Shown: one piece after another, positions 1 to 6,398 of the stretch | Layout: every line of letters starts with the position of its first letter | Numbering within the stretch: the stretch's first letter is position 1 | From: Nitrospina sp. | GTDB taxonomy: Bacteria; Nitrospinota; Nitrospinia; Nitrospinales; VA-1 | Direction: 5' to 3' | Length of the DNA stretch: 6,494 nucleotides | NCBI GenBank assembly: GCA_003545625.1 | Contig: DODH01000235.1 | Location: 3,209 to 9,702, forward strand | Made by a program: the position numbers and the translations under genes | The notes under the pieces: generated by a model | Told to the model about the DNA's origin: nothing | Seen by the model: only the letters and a program-made list of their open reading frames with translations | Database searches by the model: none

Positions 1-255
1 TTTTTGCCGGTAAGGATTCTTGGAGTTTTGAGAATTTCGGTTATTAGTTCCGCCTGACCTGTTCTTGTTGGCTGTTGTCGTGAGGTGAGAGGTCAAAGCC
101 TGGGAAGTAGCAGCATTAGAAGAAACCCATGGATGGATTCCTCCTTTTCTGGTCCCAGAATTTTGATTTTGATTTCTTCCGGATGGGTTTCCCTGACGGT
201 TATTAGACCTCCTAGGGCTGCCCCCGCTTTTCCGGAATGAGCCTGTTCTTTTCAA
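1..255 (-). CDS. Unrecognised basic low-complexity protein (N-terminal 85 residues, runs off left edge)
   Basis: I do not recognise this protein. The frame is open from a TTG codon at 255-253 to the first base of the window, giving 85 codons without a stop. The start is well supported: AAAGGAG at 269-263 sits 7 bases upstream, and an in-frame TAA at 270-268 excludes a longer form. The peptide begins MKRTGSFRKSGG. It has two blocks rich in Asn, Ser, Gly and Arg/Lys (about residues 1-39 and 63-85) joined by a Thr/Ser/Ala linker that starts IHPWVSS. I count 10 Arg, 6 Lys and 14 Asn but no Asp or Glu. There is no signal peptide or membrane segment. Six of the ten Arg codons are AGA or AGG. It lies 72 bases downstream of pepF in the same direction. 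Such composition suggests a disordered nucleic-acid-binding tail ahead of a domain outside the window, but that is inference. A spurious open frame remains possible. Confidence 0.6.
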   Translation of the reverse strand, partial: MKRTGSFRKSGGSPRRSNNRQGNPSGRNQNQNSGTRKGGIHPWVSSNAATSQALTSHLTTTANKNRSGGTNNRNSQNSKNPYRQK

Positions 256-262
256 AACGGTA

Positions 263-269
263 CTCCTTT
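263..269 (-). promoter_or_regulatory. Shine-Dalgarno site that fixes a TTG start
   Basis: AAAGGAG lies 7 bases before the TTG at 255-253. It is the best-placed ribosome binding site in the window and the main reason to accept the basic protein as a real gene. The ATG at 290-288 is in another frame and stops after 12 codons, so it does not compete as a start. Confidence 0.6.
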
Positions 270-327
270 AAAAATGGTGTGCAGTGTCATGATTGTTATC
301 ATCCTTTTTGTTTTTGGGTAATGTCTA

Positions 328-2151
328 TCAATTTTTTAAATGGTTGGATGTCAAATGCTCGAGTTCATCCACTAACGTGGAAAATTTTGCCAATGCGGTT
401 CGAACCGGTTCGGGTGAAAGCATATCCACCCCCGCCGATTTCAAAAGATCTATTGGATATTTCGAGCCCCCTGATTTTAAAAAACCCAGGTAGTCGTTCA
501 ACTCCGCCTCTCCCCCGGAAAGAACCCGGTCGGACAAGGCATAAGCAGCGGAAATTCCTGTGGCATATTTATAAACATAGAAACTGAAATAAAAATGCGG
601 GATGCGAAAACATTCTAAGGGTAGGCAGTCGTCCAGAACCACCTCAGGACCAAAATAACGTTCCAGGAGATTACTATAAATCTTTTTGAAAGATTCCAGC
701 GTCAAGGGTTCACTACCTTCAGCCGCCTTATACACCTGATGCTCGAATTCTGCAAACATAGTCTGCCGATATAGTGTACCGCGGAAATTATCGATCTCCC
801 TGCAAACAAGATAAATTCGCATATCCGGGTCAATATCCTGGCCCAGAAAATGCCGGGTCAAAAGGGCTTCGTTGAAGGTAGAAGCCACCTCGGCCACAAA
901 AATTGTGTAGTCGGAATAAAGATAAGGCTGGTTTTTCCTGGAATACAACGAATGCATCGAATGCCCCGCTTCATGGGCCAGCGTGTACACGCTGTTGATA
1001 TTGTCTTCCCTGTAGTTCATGAGAATAAACGGATTCGAATCGTAGCACCCGGATGAATAAGCTCCGCTCCGCTTACCCTTGTTCTCATACCGGTCTGTCC
1101 AACGGTCGACCGTCAACCCACGCGTCACTTGCTCGACATACTCCTCACCCAAAGGATTCAAGGCCGTTCGAATCTCTTCCACAGCCCGCTCGAAAGACAT
1201 ATGCCATTTAATGCCCTCCACCAGCGGGACACCACAATCATATATATGCAGTTCATCCAATTTTAACAGGCGTTTTCTTAAATCGAAATATTTGTAGAGC
1301 GGTTCCAGGTTCTGATGCACCGATTCGATCAGGTTGTCATAAACCTCCATGGCAATATTTTCTGAAAACAACGATTTGGCCCGATAACTGGGAAAATTTT
1401 TGGCCCGCGAATAAAACAAGTCCTTTTTAATGCTCCCGGCAAGCAAAGTTGAATAGGTATATTGATGCGATTCATAGGCTTTGTAATAGGTATGAAAAGC
1501 GTCCTGCCTGACCCGGCGGTCATAGTTTTGCAGAAAGCTCTGGAAATTCCCGTGAGTGAGGGAAACCGTTTCACCGTGTTCATCCTCAATCATTCCCAGT
1601 TGCAGATCGGCGTTATCGAGCATATCAAACGCGTCCCGCATGGTCCGTCCCATTTCCCCGGAAGCGGCCAGAAGCGCCTCCTCCTTTTCAGAGAGGGTGT
1701 GCTCCCGGTAACGCAAAATCTGCTCCAGGTGGAACCAGTAAAACTCCAGCTCCTTTTTGGTCAAAAACCTACGCATCATGTCCTCAGGGATGGACATGAT
1801 TTCTGACCGCATGAAACTGGAAGCCTTGCTCGCTTCATTGACCAGCATCATGACCTTTTCATAATTTCCCTGGTAAAGACTGTTGGTTTTATCCTCATCA
1901 TTTTTGAGATGCGCAAACGTGTGAAGCTTTTCCAACTGGCGCGAAAAATTCATATCAAACTCAAGGCATGCCTTGAGTTTAAGCGCAGACTCTCCCAGGG
2001 TACCGGCAAAGGAAGCGTATATTTTTATCTCCCCTTCCAATGCGGTCAACTCTGCGTTCCAGTCAGCATCGGATGAATACAGCCCTGTTAAATCCCATTG
2101 GGACTCCGCAGAAACTTCATCTCGTGCCAGGGTTCCTATTTTGGCATCCAT
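328..2151 (-). CDS. pepF: Oligoendopeptidase F, M3 family zinc metallopeptidase
   Basis: This 607-residue protein is a complete M3B-type oligoendopeptidase, close to the usual length of about 600. Such enzymes are cytoplasmic, zinc-dependent and cut short oligopeptides internally, recycling peptides left by larger proteases. The N-terminus (DEVSAESQWDLTGLY, residues 11-25) matches the typical PepF opening. The central part is helical. The catalytic motif HEAGH is at residues 393-397: His393 and His397 bind zinc and Glu394 is the general base. Glu421 in FVAEVASTFNE is the expected third zinc ligand. The aromatic segment IPHFYFSFYVYKYATG (517-532) is the conserved substrate-cleft region of the family. 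No signal peptide is seen. ATG at 2151 is chosen because an in-frame TGA lies two codons upstream and the N-terminus aligns with the family. There is no clear Shine-Dalgarno site, so translation may depend on valS, which ends 51 bases upstream. The family is certain; the natural substrate is unknown. Confidence 0.95.
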   Translation of the reverse strand: MDAKIGTLARDEVSAESQWDLTGLYSSDADWNAELTALEGEIKIYASFAGTLGESALKLKACLEFDMNFSRQLEKLHTFAHLKNDEDKTNSLYQGNYEKVMMLVNEASKASSFMRSEIMSIPEDMMRRFLTKKELEFYWFHLEQILRYREHTLSEKEEALLAASGEMGRTMRDAFDMLDNADLQLGMIEDEHGETVSLTHGNFQSFLQNYDRRVRQDAFHTYYKAYESHQYTYSTLLAGSIKKDLFYSRAKNFPSYRAKSLFSENIAMEVYDNLIESVHQNLEPLYKYFDLRKRLLKLDELHIYDCGVPLVEGIKWHMSFERAVEEIRTALNPLGEEYVEQVTRGLTVDRWTDRYENKGKRSGAYSSGCYDSNPFILMNYREDNINSVYTLAHEAGHSMHSLYSRKNQPYLYSDYTIFVAEVASTFNEALLTRHFLGQDIDPDMRIYLVCREIDNFRGTLYRQTMFAEFEHQVYKAAEGSEPLTLESFKKIYSNLLERYFGPEVVLDDCLPLECFRIPHFYFSFYVYKYATGISAAYALSDRVLSGGEAELNDYLGFLKSGGSKYPIDLLKSAGVDMLSPEPVRTALAKFSTLVDELEHLTSNHLKN

Positions 2152-2166
2152 AATTCAGGATAGGTC

Positions 2167-2184
2167 GGGGAGCATAGATTCCCC
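2167..2184 (-). other. Small stem-loop between valS and pepF
   Basis: GGGGA (2184-2180) can pair with TCCCC (2171-2167) around an 8-base loop in the 51-base spacer. No T-run follows, so it is not an intrinsic terminator. It lies 15 bases before the pepF start, in the place where a ribosome binding site would be expected. It could affect mRNA stability or pepF translation, or be chance. Confidence 0.25.
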
Positions 2185-2202
2185 AAGGGTGATTAACATT
2201 CT

Positions 2203-4854
2203 TTACCGGATTGCCTGTTCTATCGTTTGCAAATGAGTTTCAAGTTTGGCCTGTTTTTCAGAAAGAGTAGTTTTCCTTTTCTCGTCTTTTTCGATGACTT
2301 CGGCAGGCGCCTTTTTTACAAAATTCGGGTTGGAGAGTTTCTTATCTAAAAATATGAGGTCTTTTGCAATTTTTTTCAACTCTTTTTCGATGCGGTTCTT
2401 TTCTTCCGCAAAATCCATCATACCCTCAAGGGGGATAATCAGGTCCATTCCTCCCAATACCGAAGATGCTGAGACCTCGGTTTTTACGATATCGGGGCCT
2501 ATGGTTATTTGATCCACCCGGGCTAATTCGCGGATAAAACCGGCGTGTTTTTTCAGAGTTGCTTCCAGATCGGCATGGCCGGTTTTGATTAACGCGTTTA
2601 ATTTCAATCCCGGATTCAGGTTCATCTCGCCACGGATGTTGCGCACACCGGTAATGACTTCCATCACTTTTCCCATGGCCTCTTCTACTTTGGCATCGCT
2701 TCTATCAGCCCTGAATTCGGGAAAAGCGCTGATCATGATACTATCTCCATTTTTGGGCAATTTCTGCCAAATCTCTTCCGTGATAAACGGCATAAACGGA
2801 TGCAGAAGTTTCAGGGACGCCTCCAATACATGCAGAAGAACATTCTGCGCAGCTTTTTTTCCAGGGCCCTCAACCGCTAAACGGGATTTGGAAAACTCAA
2901 TATACCAGTCACAGTATTCATTCCAGATGAACTTATAGACTGTCAAGGCGGCATCGTTGAACTTGAAATCTTCCAAGGCCTGATTGACTTCCCTCGTGGT
3001 GTTGTTCAGTCGACTCAGAATCCACTGGTCGGCAATAGACCGGTCAGCTTGTTCATCAAGTTGACAGGTTCCTTCATAACCCTCCAGGTTCATGAGCACA
3101 AACCTGGAAGCGTTCCAGAGTTTGTTACAAAAGTTCCGGTAACCATCGATGCGGTCCTCATCCAGTTTGATATCCCGGCCCTGAGCCGCAAAAGCCGCCA
3201 GCGTAAACCGCAGCGCATCGGTGCCGTATTGTTCCATGACTTCCAGCGGATCAATCACGTTGCCTTTGGTCTTGCTCATTTTCTGCCCCTCTGCGTCACG
3301 AATCAGGGCATGAATATAAACGTGGCGAAAAGGCACATCGTCCATGAATTTGATTCCCATCATGATCATGCGTGCCACCCAGAAAAACAGAATGTCAAAC
3401 CCGGTACAAAGAACCGTTGTAGGATAAAACTTTTTCAGGGTTTCCGTTTTTTCCGGCCAGCCTAACGTGGAAAACGGCCAGAGTGCGGAACTGAACCAAG
3501 TGTCCAGCACATCGGTCTCCTGTTCCAGATCCGTTGAAGAACAGGCCGAACATTTTTCGGGAGTTTCCCGCACAACCTGAATTTCGCTACAGGCTTTGCA
3601 GGTCCATGCGGGAATTTGGTGTCCCCACCAGATTTGCCGAGAAATGCACCAGTCACGAATATTTTCCATCCATTCAAAATATGTGTTTTCCCAGAATTTC
3701 GGAACAATTTTAATAGAGCCATTTCTCACTGCTTCCATCGCTGGTTCCGCCAAAGGCTTGGCTTTGACAAACCATTGTTTGGACAAATAGGGCTCAACCA
3801 CTGTTTTGCACCGATAACAATGACCGACCGAATGGTTGAGGTCTTCTATTTTCAGCAGGACTCCCGCGTTTTTTAAATCTTGCACCAGTTTCTTTCGGCA
3901 TTCAAAACGGTCCAGCCCTTCATAAGTCTGACCGGCCTCGGCATTCATGGTGCCATTGGGGGCCATCACGTTGACCGAAGGAAGGTTGTGCCGTCGCCCC
4001 AGTTCAAAATCGTTGGGGTCATGCGCAGGAGTTACCTTAAGAGCCCCGGTGCCAAAAGAAGTATCGACATATCCGTCTTCAATGAGTGGAATTTCTCTGT
4101 TTACTATGGGCAGGATCAACGTCTTGCCCTTGAATTTCATATAACGCTCATCCTTCGGATTGACCGCTACAGCCGTATCCCCCAGCATGGTTTCCGGCCG
4201 GGTGGTAGCAATGACAAGAAATCCATCGCCATCTTTAAAAGCATATTTCAAATGATACAGGTGGCCCTGCGCATCCTGATATTCCACCTCCAGGTCAGAA
4301 AGCGCCGTTTGGCAACGAGGACACCAGTTGATGATATAGTCGCCTTTATAAATCAGCCCGTCTTCATAAAGTGTGACAAACACCTCGCGAACCGCCCTGG
4401 ACAAACCTTCGTCCATGGTAAAGCGGTCCCGCTGCCAATCCAGTGAACTGCCCAGTTTTTTCAACTGTTCAGTAATGGTTCCGCCGGATTCGTCACGCCA
4501 CTTCCATACCCGTTCCACAAACGCGTCACGGCCCAGCGCCTGCCGGTCGGTTCCTTCCGCGTGCAATTGACGTTCGACCACATTCTGGGTAGCAATTCCG
4601 GCATGGTCAGTACCCGGTTGCCACAAAGCATTGAACCCTTGCATGCGTTTCCAGCGCGTTAGAATATCCTGCAGGGTATTGTTGAAAGCATGGCCGATGT
4701 GCAAACGCCCCGTAATATTGGGAGGCGGTATGACAATGGTAAAAGTGGGCTTGTCGAGTGTCTCGTCGGCATGAAAATAATTTTTTTCCTGCCAGAATTT
4801 CCCCCAGCGTTTTTCAACTTCTTCCGGTTCGTAATGTTTATCCAGTTGAATCAT
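2203..4854 (-). CDS. valS: Valyl-tRNA synthetase
   Basis: This class I aminoacyl-tRNA synthetase attaches valine to tRNA-Val in the cytoplasm; it is 883 residues long, normal for the family. Order of parts: the Rossmann catalytic core with PPPNITGRLHIGH (HIGH at 52-55); the CP1 editing domain from about 190 to 335, with TTRPETMLGDTAV (217-229) and the HDPNDFELG motif (278-286), which removes mischarged threonine; the DVLDTWFSSALWPFST segment (448-463); KMSKT (525-529), a normal variant of KMSKS; the helical anticodon-binding domain (about 600-750); and a C-terminal coiled-coil tRNA-binding arm (about 814-883). Four C-x2-C pairs (178/181, 346/349, 419/422, 435/438) look like two zinc-binding sites. 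I start at ATG 4854, giving MIQLDKHYEPEEVEKRW. An in-frame TTG at 4926 would add 24 residues that do not resemble ValRS. The nearest Shine-Dalgarno-like AAGGA is 14 bases upstream, rather far. Confidence 0.97.
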   Translation of the reverse strand: MIQLDKHYEPEEVEKRWGKFWQEKNYFHADETLDKPTFTIVIPPPNITGRLHIGHAFNNTLQDILTRWKRMQGFNALWQPGTDHAGIATQNVVERQLHAEGTDRQALGRDAFVERVWKWRDESGGTITEQLKKLGSSLDWQRDRFTMDEGLSRAVREVFVTLYEDGLIYKGDYIINWCPRCQTALSDLEVEYQDAQGHLYHLKYAFKDGDGFLVIATTRPETMLGDTAVAVNPKDERYMKFKGKTLILPIVNREIPLIEDGYVDTSFGTGALKVTPAHDPNDFELGRRHNLPSVNVMAPNGTMNAEAGQTYEGLDRFECRKKLVQDLKNAGVLLKIEDLNHSVGHCYRCKTVVEPYLSKQWFVKAKPLAEPAMEAVRNGSIKIVPKFWENTYFEWMENIRDWCISRQIWWGHQIPAWTCKACSEIQVVRETPEKCSACSSTDLEQETDVLDTWFSSALWPFSTLGWPEKTETLKKFYPTTVLCTGFDILFFWVARMIMMGIKFMDDVPFRHVYIHALIRDAEGQKMSKTKGNVIDPLEVMEQYGTDALRFTLAAFAAQGRDIKLDEDRIDGYRNFCNKLWNASRFVLMNLEGYEGTCQLDEQADRSIADQWILSRLNNTTREVNQALEDFKFNDAALTVYKFIWNEYCDWYIEFSKSRLAVEGPGKKAAQNVLLHVLEASLKLLHPFMPFITEEIWQKLPKNGDSIMISAFPEFRADRSDAKVEEAMGKVMEVITGVRNIRGEMNLNPGLKLNALIKTGHADLEATLKKHAGFIRELARVDQITIGPDIVKTEVSASSVLGGMDLIIPLEGMMDFAEEKNRIEKELKKIAKDLIFLDKKLSNPNFVKKAPAEVIEKDEKRKTTLSEKQAKLETHLQTIEQAIR

Positions 4855-4888
4855 TCGATGACAAAATTTCCTTACAGGTAAACATAAA

Positions 4889-4917
4889 AAAATACTCTTC
4901 TTGGCCACGTTGCCCAA
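4889..4917 (-). promoter_or_regulatory. Possible sigma70-type promoter for valS
   Basis: On the minus strand TTGGGC (4917-4912) and TATTTT (4894-4889) are separated by exactly 17 bases, ahead of the chosen valS ATG at 4854. The match is partial (3 of 6 and 4 of 6 to the consensus). It would leave a leader of roughly 28 bases. It lies in the AT-rich spacer that also contains a TATATAA tract near 4948-4955, so other promoters are possible. If real, it would exclude the TTG start at 4926. Confidence 0.3.
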
Positions 4918-4981
4918 AACACGCAAGAGAAGTTTTTAATGGTGATTTATATATTTAAAAATGAGGAATGAATTTCTTTTT

Positions 4982-5009
4982 AAAGAGCGGAGCGTCAGCA
5001 GGGCCTGCT
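4982..5009 (-). terminator. Weak candidate terminator after the receiver gene
   Basis: AGCAG (5009-5005) and CTGCT (5001-4997) form a 5-bp stem with a GCC loop that overlaps the TAG stop of the receiver gene. The only T-rich stretch (TCTTT, 4986-4982) starts about ten bases past the stem, so this is a poor intrinsic terminator. It may instead be a 3'-end stabilising hairpin. Confidence 0.2.
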
Positions 5010-6342
5010 AATACATATCCTGCTTTTTAATTTTTTCTATCTCCTCCCGAATCACCCTGCGGGCAATTTCCGGAGTGATCTCTCTCACCACTTCACGGAC
5101 GGTTCTTAAAATCGCCTCGGACAATCCGGAAACCTCTTTTTCCAGGGAAGACCCTAATGACCTTTGCAGTAACTGCCTGACCTCATCTGCAATCGCCTGG
5201 GTCAATGGACCGGCTTCATGGTCCCAGTTTTCCGAACGCAGATTGTAGTGCAGGGAACCCTGGCTCTGATCGGAAAATCCGGAAATAGCATCCAGGTTTT
5301 CTTTTATATCTTCTGGAGTTGCAGGGCGTTTGCCCACCTCAGAAAACGCGCCTGGAGCGATACGCTCCAAAAGGTTTTCCGGTTCCGGGACAATCCCTCC
5401 CAGCGATGACAATTCAGCCGAATGCGCCTGCTCCTCATGATGGGCAGGGCTTCCCCCCATTACAATCTCCTTGAAAGTGGAATCCAATTCATCCAGATTG
5501 TCCAATTTATGTGGGCGAATCTCGGCAAAAATCTCCGGCTCCTCAGCAAAAACCAAAACTTCCTCTTGCGGCCTCTCCGAATCGGGTTCCTCCTCTTCGA
5601 AGGGAAAAACCTCTTCCTCGGGTGAGCCGGGAGGTTGTACAGACTCCCTGAGCTCTTCCACACCACGGATCATTTGATCCATAATGTCATCATCGGTACC
5701 GGAGAGGACTTCCACTTCTTCCTCAGGTTCAAGACCCACAGGATTTTCCAGAGGTTCGGGGGCTTCGGGAAGTCCCATGGGTTTTATGTTAGCCATGAGT
5801 TCCAGTGACTCTTCCTCCGTCAATTCGGTAGCTTCGCCTTCCGGGCTGGAAAACTCTCCCCCTTCCGCTGAAAGTTCTTCGACCGATGCCAATAACTCTT
5901 CCAGACTGGGCTCGGGTTCCGATGCATTTTGGTCGCTTACTGTTTTATCGGTGAGTTCGACAGAGCCTTCATCGGAGGTTCCTAACAGGCTTTTGACCAT
6001 GGCAACAATATCATCTGACTTGAACGGTTTCGAGATATGGTTATCCGCACCACACTCTTGGTAGCGCTGTTCATCAAACTCCTCAAAATCGCTGGCAAGA
6101 AGTAGAACCTTGATCGCGCTCGTTTCCGGAGATTCCTTAATTTTCGCGCTCAACTCAAAACCATCCAGACCCGGCATGTCCACATCGGCCAAAACTATAT
6201 CAGGATTAAACTGTGAAATTCGGTCGAAGGCTTCCTGCCCATTTCCAATTCCTTCAACCTCCACATCCTCAATTTCAAAAGCCATGGACACAATCTTTTG
6301 GATGGTACTGCTATCGTCAGCAACCAGAAGTCTAGATGTCAT
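5008..6342 (-). CDS. Response regulator: N-terminal receiver, acidic linker, C-terminal helical domain
   Basis: This 444-residue protein starts with a complete CheY-like receiver domain (about 1-121) that should be phosphorylated by a histidine kinase. The acid pocket is Asp9 and Asp10, the phosphoacceptor is Asp53 (DIVLADVDMPG), the switch residue is Ser84 and the conserved lysine is Lys105 (SKPF). Residues about 122-340 are Glu/Pro-rich, strongly acidic and probably disordered, with short helical patches such as DIMDQMIRGVEELRES (219-234). The end (about 377-440) is amphipathic helix, finishing VREITPEIARRVIREEIEKI. That tail recalls C-terminal helices of deltaproteobacterial receiver proteins and, more loosely, of PopZ. 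There is no HTH, HD-GYP, GGDEF or kinase domain, so the output is probably protein-protein contact, for example in motility or polarity. ATG 6342 is chosen: GAGG lies 10 bases upstream and the receiver fold begins at once. A TTG at 6351 would sit against that site. No kinase gene is in view. Its partners are unknown. Confidence 0.85.
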   Translation of the reverse strand: MTSRLLVADDSSTIQKIVSMAFEIEDVEVEGIGNGQEAFDRISQFNPDIVLADVDMPGLDGFELSAKIKESPETSAIKVLLLASDFEEFDEQRYQECGADNHISKPFKSDDIVAMVKSLLGTSDEGSVELTDKTVSDQNASEPEPSLEELLASVEELSAEGGEFSSPEGEATELTEEESLELMANIKPMGLPEAPEPLENPVGLEPEEEVEVLSGTDDDIMDQMIRGVEELRESVQPPGSPEEEVFPFEEEEPDSERPQEEVLVFAEEPEIFAEIRPHKLDNLDELDSTFKEIVMGGSPAHHEEQAHSAELSSLGGIVPEPENLLERIAPGAFSEVGKRPATPEDIKENLDAISGFSDQSQGSLHYNLRSENWDHEAGPLTQAIADEVRQLLQRSLGSSLEKEVSGLSEAILRTVREVVREITPEIARRVIREEIEKIKKQDMY

Positions 6343-6365
6343 GAAACTCAAACCTCAGGGATTTT

Positions 6366-6387
6366 GAAAAGAACGTCTAAAGACACT
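6366..6387 (-). terminator. Possible weak intrinsic terminator of the upstream RNA
   Basis: AGTGTC (6387-6382), loop TTTA and GACGTT (6377-6372) form a 6-bp stem that includes two G-U pairs, followed by CTTTTC (6371-6366). This would end the structured RNA described at 6399-6494 just before the receiver gene. The stem is weak, so read-through into the receiver gene is likely even if the site is real. Confidence 0.25.
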
Positions 6388-6398
6388 GCTAGCCGCAG

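Noticed and set aside
122..191. 9-bp inverted repeat GAAACCCAT (122-130) and ATGGGTTTC (183-191)
   Set aside because: The arms are short, 52 bases apart, and do not extend on either side; they lie inside the coding frame of the basic protein and are likely chance.
286..318. Terminator-like ATGAT/ATCAT hairpin followed by T-runs on the plus strand
   Set aside because: The stem is short and all A/T-rich, and no plus-strand gene exists to need it. On the minus strand, the direction of pepF, no T-run follows the stem.
237..587. 116-codon plus-strand frame overlapping the end of pepF
   Set aside because: It runs antisense to the basic protein start and the conserved pepF 3' end, and its translation looks random.
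3880..4446. 188-codon open frame on the plus strand inside valS
   Set aside because: It lies entirely within the conserved ValRS gene on the opposite strand, has no ribosome binding site I can see and no recognisable domain; it is a shadow frame.
5684..6064. 126-codon Ser-rich plus-strand frame
   Set aside because: The Ser richness is the reverse complement of Glu codons in the acidic linker of the receiver protein, so it is a composition artefact.
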